Assembly: GCA_001795035.1 (NCBI GenBank)
Contig: MGMW01000117.1
Span: 1-15,850, forward strand
Direction: 5' to 3'
DNA from: Chloroflexi bacterium RBG_13_53_26
Lineage (GTDB): Bacteria > Chloroflexota > Dehalococcoidia > UBA2247 > RBG-13-53-26
DNA length: 15,850 nucleotides
Shown here: positions 12,915 through 15,850 of the stretch, one piece after another
Layout: each line of letters starts with the position of its first letter
How positions within the stretch are numbered: position 1 is the stretch's first letter
Program-made: the position numbers and the translations under genes
The notes under the pieces: generated by a model
Told to the model about the DNA's origin: nothing
The model's input: only the letters and a program-made list of their open reading frames with translations
Database searches by the model: none

Positions 12915-13688
12915 CTAATCTCTGAAGGAGGCAGAGATTTTCACGGCATCATTGTCGCATGACTCGATACATTTGCCGCAGCGGGTGCAGTCGGTGCAAT
13001 TCTCTATCTCCTCCAATTTCTCGATGCCAGCCGGGCAGACCTTCAGGCAGTCCTCACAGTGATTACACTTGCTGAAGTCCACCTTCACCTTCAATATGCT
13101 CACCGGGTTGAAAGCCCCGAATATCGCCCCGAGCGGGCAGAGATAACGACACCAGAACCGTCCAACGAGGAAGAATGCCACCAGCACTATGGCCAGTGTG
13201 GCCAGATGAACATAGAAGAATGTCCCGAAGCTGAGCTCAGATGACACGAACCAGTGTGGGACGGCAGCAAACAGGCTGCCCGCCGGACAGACCTTGCAGA
13301 AGAGGGTGTCTACGGCAATCCAGGCCACAAATATGATCACTGCCAGAACCAGGAACTTCATCCAGGGAACACGCCGAAGCTTGAAAGCATCACCGCGCCG
13401 TCTTACCAGCATGACCAGGTCCTGTACCGTGCCGAAGGGACAGGCCCATCCGCACCAGAACCGTCCCAGGGCCAGGCCGAACAGGCCCACCACTCCCAGA
13501 ACATAGAAGGGAAACTGCTGCAGAGCAGCATAGTGCTGAAACGTGCCTATGGGGCAGGCGAAGGCGGCAGCAGGGCAGCCGTAGCAGTAGAAGAAGGGGC
13601 AGGGAACACCCAGCTTCAGAATCTGGAGGAAGCCGATATTAACCAGAACCAGTGCCAGGAACTGCGTTGCCCATCTCAGCTTCCTCAT
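12915..13688 (-). CDS. NapH-like membrane polyferredoxin (4Fe-4S)
   Basis: This 257-aa membrane protein has about four to five helices (near 6-24, 60-77, 110-126, 156-176). Cys motifs between them are C30/C35/C38/C45 (CPFFYCYGCP and ACPIG), C79/C83 (GRFWCGWACPFG), C131/C134 (CKVCPAG) and C180/C184 (GRFWCRYLCPLG). The C-terminal domain carries two 4Fe-4S motifs, C208-x2-C211-x2-C214-x3-C218P and C234-x2-C237-x2-C240-x3-C244, with an extra C231. The CX3CP repeats are those of the NapH/YccM/NosR C-terminal family, which pass electrons between the quinone pool or cytoplasmic donors and periplasmic enzymes. No nitrate or nitrous oxide reductase gene is present. It starts six bases after a 48-aa CxxC protein and follows a thioredoxin lipoprotein, implying a thiol-redox role. 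Confidence 0.88.
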   Translation of the reverse strand: MRKLRWATQFLALVLVNIGFLQILKLGVPCPFFYCYGCPAAAFACPIGTFQHYAALQQFPFYVLGVVGLFGLALGRFWCGWACPFGTVQDLVMLVRRRGDAFKLRRVPWMKFLVLAVIIFVAWIAVDTLFCKVCPAGSLFAAVPHWFVSSELSFGTFFYVHLATLAIVLVAFFLVGRFWCRYLCPLGAIFGAFNPVSILKVKVDFSKCNHCEDCLKVCPAGIEKLEEIENCTDCTRCGKCIESCDNDAVKISASFRD

Positions 13689-13694
13689 CGGTTA

Positions 13695-13841
13695 TCAGTC
13701 GCTCAGCCCCAGACAGGAGGTGCACAGGAATCTGACAAAGCTTCGAACCAGGCCGTACTGGTCCGCAGCAAACACAGCCACAAACGCAACAAACATTCCC
13801 AGCAGCAACAAGCGAAAGATGAGCCAACGGTTCTGCTTCAT
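13695..13841 (-). CDS. 48-aa single-span membrane protein with CxxC tail
   Basis: On the minus strand, ATG at 13841 opens a 48-codon frame ending with TGA at 13695-13697, six bases before the polyferredoxin start. It has a basic start (MKQNRWLIFR), a hydrophobic helix (about 8-26, LLLLGMFVAFVAVFAA), then DQYGLVRSFVRF and a C-terminal LCTSCLGLSD with C40 and C43. By the positive-inside rule the N-terminus is cytoplasmic and the CxxC faces outside. It fills an otherwise empty gap between two redox genes on the same strand, which supports it as real. The ribosome site is weak (GGGAT). I do not recognise a named family. A thiol-disulphide relay or electron hand-over peptide is inferred only from CxxC and context. 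Confidence 0.72.
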   Translation of the reverse strand: MKQNRWLIFRLLLLGMFVAFVAVFAADQYGLVRSFVRFLCTSCLGLSD

Positions 13842-13898
13842 ATCCCAATTCTGCAGACAATTTTGCCTGAGCTATCCACAGGAATAATCCCAGAGGAT

Positions 13899-14354
13899 TT
13901 ACAGGCTCCAGGCATCGAGAACCGCCTGAAGCCTCCCCTGGAATGGGTCGGGGGGCATGTAGCCGACTATCCTCAGTCCCTTGTCGATTTCCGTGCCATC
14001 CGGTGAAAGGAACACAACCTGGGGGATCGATTTTATGTCGTAGACACCGCCCAGATTGCTCTTGTCCACATTGACCTTCAAGGGAACAAAATTCTCATTA
14101 ACGAAAGCACCCAGTTCATCATCGGAATAGGTTTTGCAGTCCATGTCTTTACAGGGAGGGCACCAATTTGCATAGAAATCTATCATCACCGGCCTGTTAT
14201 CGCTTTGGGCCCTGCTCAGAGTCTCATCAAGGCTGTACACCCAGTCAACCTGTGACTCAGCGCATTCGCTGGCGCAGCCCGCCGAACCCGCAAACAGCAG
14301 TCCCATTAACAACATCGGAAAGGCAACTTTCACAAACCTCACCAGACCGTGCAT
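13899..14354 (-). CDS. Secreted thioredoxin-like protein, probable lipoprotein
   Basis: This 151-aa protein has a signal peptide (hydrophobic 9-24) ending in GSAGC, where C27 may be lipidated, though Ser at -3 is not the best lipobox. The rest is a thioredoxin domain of the DsbD-gamma/thioredoxin_7 type: MIDFYANWCPPCKDMDCKTY with active-site C65-P-P-C68 and an extra C73, NENFVPLKVNVDKS, and the cis-proline P111 in IKSIPQVVFLSPDG. Such domains reduce disulphides outside the membrane and receive electrons from a CcdA/DsbD-like membrane partner. No CcdA is present; the next genes encode a CxxC membrane peptide and a polyferredoxin. GGAGGAG precedes the ATG by five to six bases. Two further Cys (C27, C31) flank the mature N-terminus. 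Confidence 0.88.
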   Translation of the reverse strand: MHGLVRFVKVAFPMLLMGLLFAGSAGCASECAESQVDWVYSLDETLSRAQSDNRPVMIDFYANWCPPCKDMDCKTYSDDELGAFVNENFVPLKVNVDKSNLGGVYDIKSIPQVVFLSPDGTEIDKGLRIVGYMPPDPFQGRLQAVLDAWSL

Positions 14355-14439
14355 AGATTCTCCTCCAAGCGCGCTGTACGTACCATCGAATCGATGTTCA
14401 AAGCAAAACCAAACATGCCCGCGCCAGCGTACTCCCCCT

Positions 14440-15075
14440 CTAGCAGGCTTTGCCGTCTTTCTCTACCAGGGCACCCACCGGGCAAACCCGAACACACTCC
14501 AGGCAGGAGTCACAACTCGAATCTATCATAGGGATATTGTCGAAAGTGCTCACCTTCGTATCAAGGCCCCGGTGAGCAAAATCGATGCTCCCGATACCAT
14601 GCTCATGACAGGCCCAGACACACTTGCCACAGAGAACACACTTGTTGGGATCGTAGACAAAGAGCGGGTGGCTGTCATCCACGGGCAGGGACCTGGGTAT
14701 GCGCCTGTATCTCTCCAGCTTGAGCTTGAATCCCTCCCGGCTGGCGATCCTCTGCAACTCGCAGTTTCGATTTTTGGCACAATTGCGGCAATCAAGATGA
14801 TGGTGCGAGAGAAGAAGCTCAAAGGCAGTCCGGCGCAGTCGCTTCACTTTGGGAGTAGTGGTATGCACCACCATACCATCTTCAACGAATTGACTGCAGG
14901 CAGTCACCGGAGATCGTCTTCCCTCGACCTCCACGAAGCAGAGCCTGCAGCCGCCGAAAGGCAGATCGGCTTCCCGAATAGCGCAGAGATTGGGAATATA
15001 GATGCCATTGTCAAGAGCTGCCCAGAGGAGCCTCTCTCCCTTACGGGCTCTAACCTCCCTGCCATCAATGGTCAA
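14440..15075 (-). CDS. 2Fe-2S/4Fe-4S electron-transfer protein (HoxU/NuoG N-terminal-like)
   Basis: This 211-aa protein matches the N-terminal Fe-S module of complex I NuoG, HoxU and Fe-hydrogenases. It has a 2Fe-2S domain (C31, C43, C46, C60), a His-Cys 4Fe-4S site (H92-x3-C96-x2-C99-x5-C105), and two ferredoxin clusters (C146/C149/C152/C156 in CVLCGKCVWAC; C188/C191/C194/C198). Nothing follows but GALVEKDGKAC, so no catalytic domain is attached: a stand-alone electron carrier or small subunit, in the cytoplasm. The start is a TTG at 15075 with GAAGAAG upstream. The frame is open some 50 bases further but without ATG or GTG, so the exact start is uncertain. It is the first gene of the minus-strand redox operon, 85 bases ahead of the thioredoxin-like gene. 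No flavoprotein (HoxF-like) partner is in view. Confidence 0.87.
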   Translation of the reverse strand: MTIDGREVRARKGERLLWAALDNGIYIPNLCAIREADLPFGGCRLCFVEVEGRRSPVTACSQFVEDGMVVHTTTPKVKRLRRTAFELLLSHHHLDCRNCAKNRNCELQRIASREGFKLKLERYRRIPRSLPVDDSHPLFVYDPNKCVLCGKCVWACHEHGIGSIDFAHRGLDTKVSTFDNIPMIDSSCDSCLECVRVCPVGALVEKDGKAC

Positions 15076-15123
15076 GACAACTTCTTCGGCTATGGCTCTC
15101 TCCAGAACAATACTTATGTTACG

Positions 15124-15153
15124 TTGTCAGCCCTCTTATCCAGAGGCTATAAT
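15124..15153 (+). promoter_or_regulatory. Promoter for trxA
   Basis: TTGTCA (15124-15129), an 18-base spacer and a perfect TATAAT (15148-15153). The spacer holds a small inverted repeat, CCTCT-TATCC-AGAGG (15132-15146), which could be an operator. Transcription would begin near 15160, giving a leader of about 110 bases. It overlaps the upstream region of the divergent Fe-S operon, for which I see no clear promoter. Confidence 0.65.
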
Positions 15154-15182
15154 GACAGCCGTCTGGCACAAACCAGTTCATT

Positions 15183-15209
15183 TTACCATCACCACCTCTG
15201 GTATGGTAA
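15183..15209 (+). promoter_or_regulatory. Stem-loop in the trxA leader
   Basis: TTACCAT (15183-15189) and ATGGTAA (15203-15209) pair perfectly. Inside them ACCA-CCTC-TGGT continues the stem, giving 11 pairs with one bulged C and a 4-base loop. No U-run follows. It lies in the transcribed leader about 60 bases before the trxA start and may be a regulatory hairpin or a protein-binding palindrome. Confidence 0.45.
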
Positions 15210-15268
15210 CCAGGTTTGATGAAAAACCGTTTACTCGCCCATCTTGGTACGAAAGGAGAAGGACTGTA

Positions 15269-15586
15269 ATGGTAGTCGAGATAAGCGATAAGGACTTCGA
15301 GCAGCAGGTACTCAAAGCCACTCTGCCTGTGGTGGTGGATTTCTGGGCCCCCTGGTGTGGCCCCTGCCGCATGGTCGGCCCGATAGTGGATACGCTCTCA
15401 GAGGAATTCAAAGACAAAGTGAAGTTCTGCAAGGTAAATGTGGATGAGAATCAGCAGATGGCTGGCAAATACAAAGTGATGAGCATACCATTGCTGATTT
15501 TCTTCAAGAACGGCCAGGTGATGGACCAGAGCATGGGAGCTGTCCCTGAGAAGACGCTTCGTTCGAAGGTTCAGGGGCTACTCTAG
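15269..15586 (+). CDS. trxA: Thioredoxin
   Basis: This 105-aa protein is a standard cytoplasmic thioredoxin: MVVEISDKDFEQQVL, then VVVDFWAPWCGPCRMVGPIV with the WCGPC active site (C30, C33), FCKVNVDENQQMAGKYKV, and the cis-proline P74 in SIPLLIFFKNGQ. It reduces protein disulphides with electrons from a thioredoxin reductase, which is not in the window. The ATG at 15269 is chosen because AAGGAG/GAAGGA lies 5-10 bases upstream and the product has the normal length; the frame is open further upstream but that part is leader. An additional C54 is present. It is divergent from the Fe-S/thioredoxin-lipoprotein operon and could supply or share its electrons. Confidence 0.96.
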   Translation: MVVEISDKDFEQQVLKATLPVVVDFWAPWCGPCRMVGPIVDTLSEEFKDKVKFCKVNVDENQQMAGKYKVMSIPLLIFFKNGQVMDQSMGAVPEKTLRSKVQGLL

Positions 15587-15606
15587 TCCGGATTCGTCCA
15601 GCCGCC

Positions 15607-15850
15607 CTAGGGAAGAGGGCCGGTCTTCCGATAACGCCTCTTCCACGGTTCACGCTGCAGGGACAGGTAGTCTCTGATCGACTGCCTCAACGTGGCTGCC
15701 GCCAGGGCGGCGCAGTGGACTTCTGACTCCGGCAACCCTTCCAGGGCATTCAGAATATCATCCTCGGTTATGGCCAGAGCCTCGGCGATAATCTTACCTT
15801 TAACCAGTTCCGTAGTTATGCTGCCGCAGGCGACAGTCGGTGCACAGCCA
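15607..15850 (-). CDS. IscU/NifU-like Fe-S cluster scaffold, 3' part only
   Basis: The minus strand carries the last 80 codons of an IscU-type scaffold; the 5' part lies beyond the window. The segment GCAPTVACGSITTELVKGK matches the family's GCGxAIASSSxxTExxKGK region with its cluster-binding Cys. ALAITEDDILNALEGLP and EVHCAALAAATLRQSIRDY contain the conserved His-Cys pair. Ala-Pro-Thr and an added Cys replace the usual residues after GC, a modest divergence. The C-terminus continues about 18 residues past the core with a basic tail (REPWKRRYRKTG). It assembles Fe-S clusters for transfer to apoproteins, of which this neighbourhood encodes several. A GCCCT/AGGGC hairpin (15604-15620) covers its stop codon, between it and convergent trxA. 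Confidence 0.9.
   Translation of the reverse strand, partial: GCAPTVACGSITTELVKGKIIAEALAITEDDILNALEGLPESEVHCAALAAATLRQSIRDYLSLQREPWKRRYRKTGPLP

Noticed and set aside
13254..14006. 250-codon plus-strand ORF across the redox genes
   Set aside because: It lies antisense to the polyferredoxin, CxxC peptide and thioredoxin-like genes, is very rich in Gln, Ala and Pro, and shows no recognisable domain. It is a shadow of those genes.
14572..15219. 215-codon plus-strand ORF
   Set aside because: It is antisense to the clear 2Fe-2S/4Fe-4S gene, whose cysteine motifs are unmistakable. It has no ribosome site or family match that I can see.
15002..15268. 89-codon N-terminal extension of thioredoxin
   Set aside because: It spans the promoter and leader hairpin, overlaps the divergent Fe-S gene and adds nothing to a full-length 105-aa thioredoxin with its own ribosome site.

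Overview
The window looks like chromosomal DNA of an anaerobic or microaerophilic bacterium of moderate GC content (mid-50s per cent by eye). The gene set fits the Chloroflexota, perhaps a Dehalococcoidia-like lineage: an AmmeMemoRadiSam pair, a 2-hydroxyacyl-CoA dehydratase-type Fe-S protein, a NapH-like polyferredoxin, a C_GCAxxG_C_C protein, lipoproteins with no outer-membrane gene in view, and a tiny bS22/COX24-type ribosomal protein. The taxonomic call is an inference from gene content. No phage, transposon, CRISPR array, rRNA or tRNA was found; the region is densely packed housekeeping and redox genes.

Layout. (1) 1-252: 5' part of a small hypothetical gene on the minus strand with a good promoter and Shine-Dalgarno. 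(2) 487-2895, plus: an unrecognised 106-aa protein, a possible 18-codon micro-ORF, rsfS, the AmmeMemoRadiSam radical SAM enzyme and the AMMECR1-domain protein. A decayed 70-bp tandem copy of the radical SAM gene's 3' end lies between the last two. (3) 2884-3339, minus: a GtrA-type membrane protein whose 3' end interlocks with the AMMECR1 gene in a 16-bp palindrome. (4) 3545-8665, plus: from a divergent promoter, a LOG-like nucleotide-binding protein, enolase, an MBL-fold hydrolase and a 2-hydroxyacyl-CoA dehydratase-family protein, joined by three 4-bp ATGA overlaps, then a 31-aa bS22-type protein and GAPDH. (5) 8771-11756, minus: the zinc-uptake operon zur-znuA-znuC-znuB, with a perfect 19-bp palindrome over the -35 of its promoter. 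(6) 11980-12516, plus: a C_GCAxxG_C_C protein with a probable TTG start. (7) 12548-15075, minus: in transcription order a 2Fe-2S/4Fe-4S electron-transfer protein, a secreted thioredoxin-like protein, an easily missed 48-aa membrane protein with a CxxC tail, a NapH-like polyferredoxin, and an MTH1187-family protein. (8) 15124-15586, plus: trxA with a strong promoter and a hairpin in its leader. (9) 15607-15850, minus: the 3' part of an IscU/NifU-like scaffold gene.

How the genes may work together. Enolase and GAPDH give a lower-glycolysis neighbourhood. The znu operon carries its own Fur-family repressor and a matching operator, so autoregulated zinc uptake is a confident inference. The run 12915-15586 is dominated by Cys-based redox proteins (HoxU-like ferredoxin, thioredoxin lipoprotein, CxxC membrane peptide, polyferredoxin, thioredoxin). 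It could form a trans-membrane electron relay to extracytoplasmic thiols; this is the best candidate for an undescribed system here, and it remains a hypothesis. AmrB/Memo, the usual third AmmeMemoRadiSam partner, is not in the window.
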